A DNA stretch of 64,000 nt. It comes from DRPG01 sp964655065. GTDB taxonomy: Bacteria; Myxococcota_A; UBA796; GCA-2862545. Below the pieces are notes generated by a model. It saw only the letters and a program-made list of their open reading frames with translations, was not told the origin of the DNA and made no database searches. Position numbers and translations under genes: made by a program. Location of the stretch: contig CAZZLC010000005.1 in the NCBI GenBank assembly GCA_964655065.1, positions 139,206 to 203,205 on the forward strand, written 5' to 3'. Below are positions 18,757-26,527 of this stretch, one piece after another (position 1 is the stretch's first letter; the number at the start of each line of letters is the position of its first letter).

Positions 18757-20109
18757 TCACGCGTACAACGACTTCACCTTCTCGCGAAGCTCCTCGCGGA
18801 GCGCTCGGGCCTCCTCGTCGAGTCGGGCGAGCTCGGGGGCCTGGTTCACGACGTCGATGGAGAAGGAGCCCGTGGTGGCCAGGTCGGCCTCGGCCTCCGT
18901 CCCTGCCGCCGCGGCCGCCTGCTTCAGCGCGACCAGCGCCTTCAGGTAGCGGTCGACGAGCGCCGCGTCGTCCTGGTCGATGTGCACACCGTGCTGGAGC
19001 ACGAAGGCGTTGACCTCGCCGACGCGCTCCACCACGGACCCAGGCGGGATCGATCCGCGTCTCAGGTCCGTGTGCAGCTTCTCCATGCGGTTCCAAAGGC
19101 CCTGGTAGGCCTGACGGCGAAAGGCGACGAACTCGGGCGAGGGCGGCGGCCCGAGGCGTCGGCGTCGGGTGCCGAGCCACACCAGGCCGCCCACGCCGAC
19201 CACGAGCAACGAGCCCGCGATGCCCGCCGTCCACCAGCTCGGCGCCTCGGGTCTCGGATCCGGATCCAGCGGGATGGGGGGTACGAAGACGGGCGCCGCC
19301 ACCATGGTCTCGGTCGTGGCCTGCTGGTTGACGAGGACCAGCTGGCCGCCCTCGTGCCCGGTCCCGGCGAACGCGCCCTGGTGGGGCGTCTGGGTCGCGT
19401 TGGCCACCACCAGCGAGCGCACGGCGGGAAACAGGACGTCGACCGAGACGTAGCGGGCATCCGTGCGGGCGAGCTGCTGACGGAGGAAGTAGGCGAACAC
19501 CGACAGGCCGTCTCGGTAGCGGTCCTGGACGGGCTCGTTGCCTCCGCTGGTCACCACCCACCGGCTGCGGTCACGAGCGAGCCGCCGGGCCTGGAGCGTG
19601 GCGTCGGCGAGACGCGGCTCGAGGAGCTCGAGGCCGCGGGTGGTGAACAGGGAGCCCGAGAAGCACGAGTCGGCGACGAGCAGGACGTGGCGTGCCGGCA
19701 GCGCGTTGACCCCCGCCGCGACGTCGGCGTTGGAGATCCAGCTCGCGCGGCTGTCGTCGTCGGCATCCGCGGGCAGCCAGTAGCCTTCGCCCGCGGCCTC
19801 GTCTTCGATGCCGTGGCCCGCGAAGTAGACGATCACGGCCTCGCACTCCTGCACGGAGTCGCGCAGCCCGTCGAGGGCGTCGAGGATGCGGCGCCGGTCG
19901 GGATCGAGGAGCACCTCGGTCTGCACGCCGTAGCGCTCGGAGAGCGTGTCCGCGAGGGCCCGGACGTCCTCGTGGGGGGTCTCGAGGTCGCTGACGTCGG
20001 GGTCTTCGTAGGCCTCGACCCCGAACAGCAGGGCACGGTAGCCGCACACGCCGATGTCGTCACCGTCTACGGCGTGCGCGAGCGGGAGGGCGAGCAGTGC
20101 GGTCAACAT
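18757..20109 (-). CDS. Caspase-like (peptidase C14) protein with signal peptide and C-terminal membrane helix
   Basis: 450 aa from the ATG at 20109, which overlaps the upstream stop (TGATG). A signal peptide (LTALLALPLAHA) precedes the caspase-hemoglobinase fold. The catalytic His is in VIVYFAGHG (His99) and the catalytic Cys in LLVADSCFSGS (Cys149). A Pro-rich linker, one membrane helix (about 293-313) and a basic then helical cytoplasmic tail follow. Both catalytic residues are present. With a cleaved signal peptide and this helix, the protease would face the periplasm, which is unusual for bacterial caspase homologues. The coupled upstream gene encodes a beta-propeller lipoprotein, a possible partner. 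Confidence 0.85.
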   Translation of the reverse strand: MLTALLALPLAHAVDGDDIGVCGYRALLFGVEAYEDPDVSDLETPHEDVRALADTLSERYGVQTEVLLDPDRRRILDALDGLRDSVQECEAVIVYFAGHGIEDEAAGEGYWLPADADDDSRASWISNADVAAGVNALPARHVLLVADSCFSGSLFTTRGLELLEPRLADATLQARRLARDRSRWVVTSGGNEPVQDRYRDGLSVFAYFLRQQLARTDARYVSVDVLFPAVRSLVVANATQTPHQGAFAGTGHEGGQLVLVNQQATTETMVAAPVFVPPIPLDPDPRPEAPSWWTAGIAGSLLVVGVGGLVWLGTRRRRLGPPPSPEFVAFRRQAYQGLWNRMEKLHTDLRRGSIPPGSVVERVGEVNAFVLQHGVHIDQDDAALVDRYLKALVALKQAAAAAGTEAEADLATTGSFSIDVVNQAPELARLDEEARALREELREKVKSLYA

Positions 20110-22649
20110 CAGGGGCTCCCGGGCGGCTCGATGACGGCCAGCTCGCCAAAGTCCGTGTACACGGCGAGCCGGTCGCCGAGCGGACGGATGAGCTGCGGGC
20201 CGCCGATGGTGGGGGACTCGAGTGGGGTGACGCTCGCCGTGGCGCCGTCGATGGCAAACAGCGTTCCGTCGAGCCCGCCGATCCGGAGCGGGCCGCCGAC
20301 GAGGATGCGGTCGCCGTCGGGGACGATGTACCGAACGGTGTTGAACGGGGCGACGCCCGGCTGCCAGTTCCGCAGTGTCCCCGTGGCGAGATCGACCGCG
20401 AACAGCCCGTCGTCGGCGGGCAGACCCGTGACCGAGGCCGCGTTCAGGGAGCCGACGATCAGCTCGTCTCCGAATCGTGCGAGGCCAGTGACGGTGTTCG
20501 TGATCGGCGCCTGGACGTTGCGGAGGGCTCCGGTCTCTGCGTCCACCCACACGAGCTGCCCGCGATCCTGGCCGGCGACCGTGAGCAGAAACCCACCGAC
20601 CACGAGATCGTCGCCGACGAGGAGCAGCTCGGTCGCGAAGCCGCCCATTCCCGGCGAGAAGGTGGGGATCACGCTCCCGTCCGACTTGTCGAAGGCGACC
20701 ACGGTGCCGATGTCGCTGCCCGGGATCGCGATTCCGCCGACGTAGACCCGGTCGGCGCCGACGGCGATCGTGGACACCTCGCCGTCGAACTGCGGCGCGA
20801 ACGGCAGCAGCTGCAGGGTGGAGAGGTCGATGGCAGCGAAGCCGTTCCGGTCTTCGCCGGCCACCTGGGTGAAGTCGCCCCAGAGGTAGGCGACGTCGCC
20901 GTCCACCCGGACCCCGCGGGGCAGGAGATCGAGGTCGAGCTGCAGGTCACGGACCTCGCCGGAGTCCACGTCGAGGGTGGCGGCATACCGGGCAGGCTCG
21001 GCCACCTGGGTGAACATCCAGATCTCGTCGCCGACGGGCAGCAGTCGAGGGACGAAGGTTGGCGGGGGCACGGGCAGCGAGGCTCCGTCGGACCGACGGA
21101 ACGCGGCCAGGTTCTCCTGGAACAACCCCTCGACGCGGTCGAAGAAGCCGGCCATCGTCACGACGCCGTCGCGCTCGACGATCTGACTGAGGCGCGCGAA
21201 CACGGTGGTGTCGACGATGGGAAACGCGTCGGGCTGGAGCACGCCGGTGGTCGAGAACAGGGCGTGGCCGGCGCGCGGCTGGCCCGCTGCCTCGGTGAAC
21301 AGGCCAGCGACCCACATGCCGTCTGGCGAGGGCTCGAAGTCCTCGACCTCGCCTCCGATGATGGAGTCGAGCTGCAGGTTCAGCGGGCTCAGCGTGAAGT
21401 TGGGCAGGGCGAAGATGGCCGCCCCCATCCGCGGCTGCTCGTCGACGGTCGTGAACTCGCCACCGACCCAGAGCTGGCCGCCGAGCCCCTCGATGGTCAA
21501 TACCCGGTCGTCGAAGCGGGGCGCGAAGTCGAGGAGGGAGAGGTCGGTGGCGTCGAAGGCCGCGAACTGGGGGCGAGGCTCGTCACCGACCCGCTCGAGG
21601 CCGCCGACGACGTAGAGCACCCCGTCGTGCAGCGTGATGTCACGCAGGAAGCCGAGCGAGTCGGTCATGGTGAAGGGGGCGCTCTGGGCCACGACGGACA
21701 GGCGGTCGAGGTCGAACGCGATCACGCCGCTCGAGCTCGCGAGGTAAGCCACCCGGCCGTCGAGCTCCATGAAGCCGCCCTCGACCTCGGGGGGCAGGAG
21801 CGCGCAGAACTCCTCGTCGAGGCCCGACTCGTCGAGACGAGCCAGTCCCGGGCAGGGGACGCCCGCCACCGACTCGAAGTATCCGCTCGCGAGGTAGCCC
21901 CCGTCAGGGTGCTCGACCAGGTCCTCGATATTGCCGAAGTCGTCGACGCCGGCCAGGCAGCCTGCGACCTCGCCCTCGACGTCGAACCGGAGCAGTCCGT
22001 CGTAACGGCGCGCAATCGAGTCGAACCTGCCGACGACGACCAGCGTGTCGTCGTTCCAGGTGTCGAGGTCGATGACGTTGCTCGACGCGACCGAGACGAA
22101 GTCGCAGCCGGGGTCGGGGGCAGGATCGGGCTCCGGGTCTTCGGGCGGAGCGACGGTCGCGAGCGGGGTGACCCGGTCGCCGGGGCCGAGGATGGTGCAC
22201 CGGACGGTGTCGGACTCGTCGGTGGCGATGCAGCCAGACTCGAAGACGAGGAGCTCGGACCACGTCACGACATCCAGGGAGCGTTCGGGGACGACCGTGA
22301 GCTCGAGCTCGAGCACCTCCTGGGGGGCGAGGGTCAGGCAGATGGCGTCGAGCTCGCCGAATGCGTCGAGGTCGGCTGGGCACGGGGCGGCCGACTCGAG
22401 GGCGGGAACCTCGTCGGCCCAGGTCGCGAGGCCCGCTGGGGAGGTGAAGATGGAGAACGCTCCGCTCTCGTCCTGGGTCAGCGTGACCACCACGTTCGGT
22501 GCGCCTTCGGCGCGGACCTCGACCGTGGCCGCGCCCTGGATGCGGGGACGGAGGACCGCCGGTTCGTCCACGACGAGCGCGTCGGGGCCGTCGCCCGAGC
22601 AGCCGACGGCCGCGGCGACGAGGATGGGCAGGCAAGATCGGGTGGACAT
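20109..22649 (-). CDS. Beta-propeller lipoprotein (delta-60-repeat-like)
   Basis: 846 aa from the ATG at 22649, which has GGAGG upstream; a signal peptide ends in AAAVGC. After an N-terminal Ig-like region, the chain from about residue 200 consists of repeated propeller blades of the type 'VVGRFDSIARRYDGLLRFD', 'LYVVGGLERVGDEPRPQFAAFD' and 'LWVGGEFTTVDEQPRMGAAI'. These are typical of delta-60 repeat surface proteins. Its stop overlaps the start of the caspase-like gene, so the pair is probably co-translated. No enzyme motif was seen. Confidence 0.75.
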   Translation of the reverse strand: MSTRSCLPILVAAAVGCSGDGPDALVVDEPAVLRPRIQGAATVEVRAEGAPNVVVTLTQDESGAFSIFTSPAGLATWADEVPALESAAPCPADLDAFGELDAICLTLAPQEVLELELTVVPERSLDVVTWSELLVFESGCIATDESDTVRCTILGPGDRVTPLATVAPPEDPEPDPAPDPGCDFVSVASSNVIDLDTWNDDTLVVVGRFDSIARRYDGLLRFDVEGEVAGCLAGVDDFGNIEDLVEHPDGGYLASGYFESVAGVPCPGLARLDESGLDEEFCALLPPEVEGGFMELDGRVAYLASSSGVIAFDLDRLSVVAQSAPFTMTDSLGFLRDITLHDGVLYVVGGLERVGDEPRPQFAAFDATDLSLLDFAPRFDDRVLTIEGLGGQLWVGGEFTTVDEQPRMGAAIFALPNFTLSPLNLQLDSIIGGEVEDFEPSPDGMWVAGLFTEAAGQPRAGHALFSTTGVLQPDAFPIVDTTVFARLSQIVERDGVVTMAGFFDRVEGLFQENLAAFRRSDGASLPVPPPTFVPRLLPVGDEIWMFTQVAEPARYAATLDVDSGEVRDLQLDLDLLPRGVRVDGDVAYLWGDFTQVAGEDRNGFAAIDLSTLQLLPFAPQFDGEVSTIAVGADRVYVGGIAIPGSDIGTVVAFDKSDGSVIPTFSPGMGGFATELLLVGDDLVVGGFLLTVAGQDRGQLVWVDAETGALRNVQAPITNTVTGLARFGDELIVGSLNAASVTGLPADDGLFAVDLATGTLRNWQPGVAPFNTVRYIVPDGDRILVGGPLRIGGLDGTLFAIDGATASVTPLESPTIGGPQLIRPLGDRLAVYTDFGELAVIEPPGSP

Positions 22650-22969
22650 GAGACCTCCGGCGCCCATCATAGGGCGAAATGGGGCCTGTGGTTGTCTCCC
22701 GCTCGACGTGTCGATACGGGGCGAGCGCTCCGATGACCAACCACCTCCCCGTCTACAGGTCCCTCACGCCGTCGCGAAGCGCGCGTTGCGCATGCGCTCG
22801 CTTCGCTTCGGACCGCGGTGCCCTCGCTTCCACTTGCTGTCTCTGTTGTCGCTGTTTCGTCAGCGGCCGTGGCGGCGTGGGCTAGCGAACCGGAGCTCCA
22901 ACCCGCCACGGCAGGGACTTCCCCTGTCGCGGAGACTTCCGACCGGCAGGGGCCCTGCAGGAGTCGATG
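22650..22969. other. 320-bp divergent intergenic region
   Basis: This gap separates the minus-strand propeller/caspase pair from the plus-strand ATP-grasp gene and should hold both promoters. I see no convincing gene or sigma-70 box. One clear feature is a long hairpin at 22774-22806, listed separately. GAGG-type ribosome sites flank both start codons. Confidence 0.5.
22774..22806. repeat. Hairpin with 8-bp arms
   Basis: GCGAAGCG at 22774-22781 is the exact reverse complement of CGCTTCGC at 22799-22806. The loop contains the palindrome GCGCATGCGC. No T-run follows, so it does not look like a terminator. It may be a regulatory structure in the divergent region. Confidence 0.4.
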
Positions 22970-23911
22970 ATGTCCGTACTGCACGTGCTGTTCGAGAACG
23001 AAGACTGGATGCCGCCCCTGCGCGAGGCCCTCGCCGGCCGCAGCGTGCCCTGGCAGGAGCACCGGGTGACGGGAGGTCGGCTCGACCTGTCGGCACCGCC
23101 GCCCGAGGGGGTGTTCCTCAACCGGATGAGTCCGTCCGCGCACACCCGGGGGAATCAAGGGGGGGTGCGCTTCCTGCAGTCGTACCTCACCTTTCTCGAG
23201 CACCACGGCCGTCGCGTGATCAACGGCAGCCAGGCGTTCGCGCTCGAGGTGAGCAAGGTCGCCCAGGACCTCGCCCTGCGACGCGCTGGCGTCCGCACGC
23301 CCCACACCATCGCGGTGGTCGGGGGGCCAGACCCGCTCGTCGAAGCCGCCCGCAGCATGCCCCTGCCCTTCATCACCAAGGACAACCAGGGCGGGAAGGG
23401 CCTCGGCGTTCGGCTGTTCCGTGACCTCGACGCGTTCGATGCCTACGTGCGGGGCCCCGAGTTCGTGGAGGGTCCCGACGGGGTCACCCTGCTCCAGCAG
23501 TACATCTCACCTCGCGAGCCGTTCGTGACCCGGGTCGAGATCGTCGACGGAGCGTTCCAGTACGCCATCCGGTCCAGCACCGAGGACGGGTTCGAGCTCT
23601 GCCCTGCCGATGCCTGCGCCATCGACGACGAGTTCTGCCCCGTGGGCGACACCGGGCGCTTCGCGCTGCGCGAGGACTTCACGGCCGACGATCCGCTCGT
23701 CGATGCCTACGTGTCGATGATGCGCGAGAACGGCCTCGACGTCGCGGGCATCGAGTTCGTCGAAGATGCCGACGGCAATCGCTACACCTACGACATCAAC
23801 GGCACCACCAACTACAACGGCGACGTCGAGGCGAAGCACGGGTTGTCCGGCATGAGCGCCATCGCTGCGCTGGCCGAGCGCGAGCTGGCGGCGCGGCTTG
23901 CCGTGGCGTGA
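22970..23911 (+). CDS. RimK-like ATP-grasp family enzyme
   Basis: 313 aa; AGGAG is 6 nt before the ATG at 22970 (an adjacent ATG at 22967 is too close). The ATP-grasp core shows FITKDNQGGKGLGVRLF (nucleotide-binding Lys and Gly-rich loop), LLQQYISPREPFVTRVEIVD and FVEDADGNRYTYDINGTTNY (metal-binding D/N residues). Family knowledge: such enzymes ligate a carboxylate to an amine, thiol or amino acid using ATP, but the substrate cannot be read from the sequence. The next gene follows after 56 bp. Confidence 0.75.
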   Translation: MSVLHVLFENEDWMPPLREALAGRSVPWQEHRVTGGRLDLSAPPPEGVFLNRMSPSAHTRGNQGGVRFLQSYLTFLEHHGRRVINGSQAFALEVSKVAQDLALRRAGVRTPHTIAVVGGPDPLVEAARSMPLPFITKDNQGGKGLGVRLFRDLDAFDAYVRGPEFVEGPDGVTLLQQYISPREPFVTRVEIVDGAFQYAIRSSTEDGFELCPADACAIDDEFCPVGDTGRFALREDFTADDPLVDAYVSMMRENGLDVAGIEFVEDADGNRYTYDINGTTNYNGDVEAKHGLSGMSAIAALAERELAARLAVA

Positions 23912-23967
23912 CGTCGGTCGGGCTCGTCGGGAATGGGCTCCATGACGACCAGCGCGGAGGGGTCTTG

Positions 23968-24753
23968 GTGGTGTGGTTCCTGGTGAGTGTGGCGCTGTCG
24001 GCCGAGTCCGGTGAGGACGTGCTCGGTCGCTGCGGTCACGACGACCTGACGCTCGAGGGCCTCGACGACAAGCAACGTCGCAAGGCGCTGTTCGACCGGG
24101 CGTCCGTCGATGCAGCCCAGGAGCGCTTCCTCTGCGCAGCGGAGCTGACGAAGCTCGTCCAGACCTCCACCAACCCCCGCAGGCCCGCCAGCGTACGCAA
24201 GCTCGACGAGATGGTGGTCGCGAGCGCGGAGCTCGCCTACGCGCGACAGGGCCTCCCCGCGATGAACGAGGGGGACTTCGACATCGCCGAGGCCGTGTTC
24301 CGGCGTCTCGCCGCCATCGGGCACGTCCGATCGCTGCAGACGATGCGGGGGTGGGCCACGCTCGACCGTCGCGCCTGGCTGTACTCGCGGGCTCGGGACG
24401 CGCTGGCCTCTCGGCGTCCGAGGCTCGCGGTCCGGCTGCTCACCCAGCTCGCCGACGCGTGGGACGACGCCACCATCGCCACCAGCATCTCGTGGAAGGC
24501 GGTGGTGGCCCTTCGCGAGCGGGCCGACGCCGCCGTGACCGACGATGAGGCGCTCGCCGCGAAGGAGGCGGCAGATGGCGTGTCCTGCTGGACCACGCTC
24601 GCGGGTCCGCCCGATGCGATCCGGGTCGTCGGGGAGTGTCCCGAGGGGACGAGCGAGCGGCTCCGCACGCTGCACGACGACCGCGTCTCGGAGAACCGGG
24701 CCCGCTACACGAAGGGGCCGGTCCACGTCACGACCGAGCATCCCGGGGGCTGA
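23968..24753 (+). CDS. Exported alpha-helical protein of unknown function
   Basis: 261 aa from GTG 23968, with GGAGG 7 nt upstream and a short signal peptide (VVWFLVSVALSAES). An alternative GTG at 23908 overlaps the ATP-grasp stop but would bury the signal peptide. The mature part is helical, Ala/Arg/Leu-rich (FDIAEAVFRRLAAIGHVRS, RPRLAVRLLTQLADAWDD), perhaps an alpha-solenoid. It is probably co-transcribed with the ATP-grasp gene. Not recognised. Confidence 0.6.
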   Translation: MVWFLVSVALSAESGEDVLGRCGHDDLTLEGLDDKQRRKALFDRASVDAAQERFLCAAELTKLVQTSTNPRRPASVRKLDEMVVASAELAYARQGLPAMNEGDFDIAEAVFRRLAAIGHVRSLQTMRGWATLDRRAWLYSRARDALASRRPRLAVRLLTQLADAWDDATIATSISWKAVVALRERADAAVTDDEALAAKEAADGVSCWTTLAGPPDAIRVVGECPEGTSERLRTLHDDRVSENRARYTKGPVHVTTEHPGG

Positions 24754-24786
24754 ACGACCCCGCCGGTCTCGCGGAGCGCCGTCGCG

Positions 24787-25794
24787 TCACTTCGCGGCCA
24801 CCGCCTCGAGCAGCCTCTGCTTGGTCTGCTCCACCGCCTCGGCGTCGCTCCACGCCTCCCGCAGTTGCTCGGCCTGGGCCACGAGTCCCTCGGTCATGTC
24901 GTTGGCGCTGGCCTCGAGCTCGGGGTCGACCACGAAGGCGCCGTCTTCGACCTGGCCGCGCAGGTTGGACAGCCGGATCTGCATCGCGTAGCGGCCGGGC
25001 GCGGGCCCCACGTCCCAGCCACGGATCCAGCCGTCGCCGTCGACGAGCAAGCGGACGTGACGGCCGCCCTTCAGGGACCGGGCGATCCCCTCGAAGCGTC
25101 GCTCCACGAGATCGGCGGAGGCCTTGGGGCTCTCCTGGACGAGGAGCAGCGCGCCCAGCGTGGGCGTGCGCTCGGCGACCATCCGCTCGATCTGTCGCTC
25201 CAGGTCCAGCTGGCCCACGTGCGCGGTGAGGGTCTCGCCGTGCTCGGTCACCGACTCGGTGCGCTCGAAGGTCGCGAGCTCCCCCATGCGTCGAACCACG
25301 GTCACGATGTCACCGTTGCCGAAGGGGGTGCCCTGCAGCGCCGTCTTCGGGACGAAGGGGCTCTCCTGGTCGTACACCCGGGGGCCGATCCGGACGACCC
25401 GCGGCGTGGGGCCGTCCAGCGCCATCTTGCGGACCATCGTGACGGTGCGGCGGTCGTAGATCAGCTCGATCTCGGCCTGGCTCGGGAGGCCGGCCGGCAC
25501 GTCGCCCCCGATCATCCGCTGGGTGCCGGCCACGCGGAACCGATCGGGCGGGGCATAGGCGAAGCCGCCGGTGGTGACCTGCTTCACGTCGCCCGCGTCG
25601 GGCTGACCGAGGAACATCGCGGGGTTGGTCTCCACGCGGTACTCGCCCGAGGTTCCGGACGGCTGGTCCCACTTCGCGAGGGCCTCGCGCAGCGGCGCGT
25701 AGACGCCGGACGCATCGGCTACCGGGGCATCCGACGAAGAGCCGAACCCGCAGCCTCCGCTCACGAGCAGGGTGAAGAGCAGCACTCCGGTCAC
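24787..25794 (-). CDS. LolA-like-fold lipoprotein
   Basis: 335 aa from a GTG with GGAGGA upstream. The signal peptide has the lipobox-like VSGGC. The body alternates short strands that look like the half-barrel of LolA/LppX proteins (SGEYRVETNP, GGFAYAPPDRFRVAGTQRMI, EIELIYDRRTVTMV, HVRLLVDGDGWIRGWDVGP). A charged helical tail ends the protein. The fold is an inference from pattern; cargo and role are unknown. It lies 37 bp downstream of the phosphoglycolate phosphatase gene on the same strand. Confidence 0.6.
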   Translation of the reverse strand: MTGVLLFTLLVSGGCGFGSSSDAPVADASGVYAPLREALAKWDQPSGTSGEYRVETNPAMFLGQPDAGDVKQVTTGGFAYAPPDRFRVAGTQRMIGGDVPAGLPSQAEIELIYDRRTVTMVRKMALDGPTPRVVRIGPRVYDQESPFVPKTALQGTPFGNGDIVTVVRRMGELATFERTESVTEHGETLTAHVGQLDLERQIERMVAERTPTLGALLLVQESPKASADLVERRFEGIARSLKGGRHVRLLVDGDGWIRGWDVGPAPGRYAMQIRLSNLRGQVEDGAFVVDPELEASANDMTEGLVAQAEQLREAWSDAEAVEQTKQRLLEAVAAK

Positions 25795-25831
25795 GTGTCC
25801 TCCAGGACCCGGCTCCTATCGCGTGAGGGCC

Positions 25832-26488
25832 CTACCCTGCGAACTCGCGCAAGGTGGGGATCAGCTCGGAGAAGTCGTCGATGATCGCGTCGGCACCGAG
25901 CTCGGCGACGGGGTGCTCGCGATATCCCCAGGAGACCGCGATTACCGGGATGCCTGCCGCACGGCCCGTCGCCACGTCGGTCTCGCTGTCCCCGACGAGC
26001 ACCGCGGGCTCCCCCGCGCGGTCGAGGCGGGCGATGGCCTCGCGGAGGGGCGCCGGATCGGGCTTGCGCACGTCGAGGGTGTCGCCCCCGACCACCGCGG
26101 CCCCGAACCTCTCGGTGAGTCCGAACTGGGCCAGCACGACGTGGGTGGGCCGCTCGGGCTTGTTGGTGCACAGGGCGAGGCCCCACTGCTCCGCCACCAC
26201 TGCGTCGAGGGCGGCTCGGGCGCCGGGGTAGAGGCTCGTCAGGTCGGTGATGCCGGCCTGGTAGGCCTCGAGGTAGTGAGCGAGCGCGGCATCGAGATCG
26301 GCGGCCGGCCCACCGGTCGCCCGGAACGCCCGGTCGAGGAGCACCCGGGCCCCCTGGCCCACGAACCGATAGGTCTCCTCCAGCGTCAGGGGTCGGCGGT
26401 CCGCAGCGGAGAGCACGGCATTGACGGCGTTGCGGAGATCGGGTGCGCTGTCGATCAGCGTCCCGTCGAGATCGAAGACGACGTTCAC
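25832..26488 (-). CDS. gph: Phosphoglycolate phosphatase (HAD family)
   Basis: 218 aa from a GTG preceded by GGGAGGAG. HAD motif I is VVFDLDGTLID with the nucleophile Asp6 and Asp8. Motif II is in LALCTNKP, motif III is the Lys in VRKPDPAPL, and motif IV is VLVGDSETDVATGRAAG. The cap begins with YRFVGQGARVLLDRAF, as in Gph. It hydrolyses 2-phosphoglycolate, a by-product of DNA repair and photorespiration-type chemistry, in the cytoplasm. HAD substrate assignment is always somewhat uncertain (a pyrophosphatase such as PpaX is the alternative). Confidence 0.85.
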   Translation of the reverse strand: MNVVFDLDGTLIDSAPDLRNAVNAVLSAADRRPLTLEETYRFVGQGARVLLDRAFRATGGPAADLDAALAHYLEAYQAGITDLTSLYPGARAALDAVVAEQWGLALCTNKPERPTHVVLAQFGLTERFGAAVVGGDTLDVRKPDPAPLREAIARLDRAGEPAVLVGDSETDVATGRAAGIPVIAVSWGYREHPVAELGADAIIDDFSELIPTLREFAG

Positions 26489-26527
26489 GGCTCCTCCCGG
26501 GGTCCCTTAGCCAGCCCTGGAGGATGG

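Noticed and set aside
20097..22736. 879-codon open frame opposite the propeller lipoprotein
   Set aside because: Low-complexity Val/Glu/Gly/Asp sequence typical of the complement of GC-rich codons; the opposite strand has a signal peptide and repeated blades.
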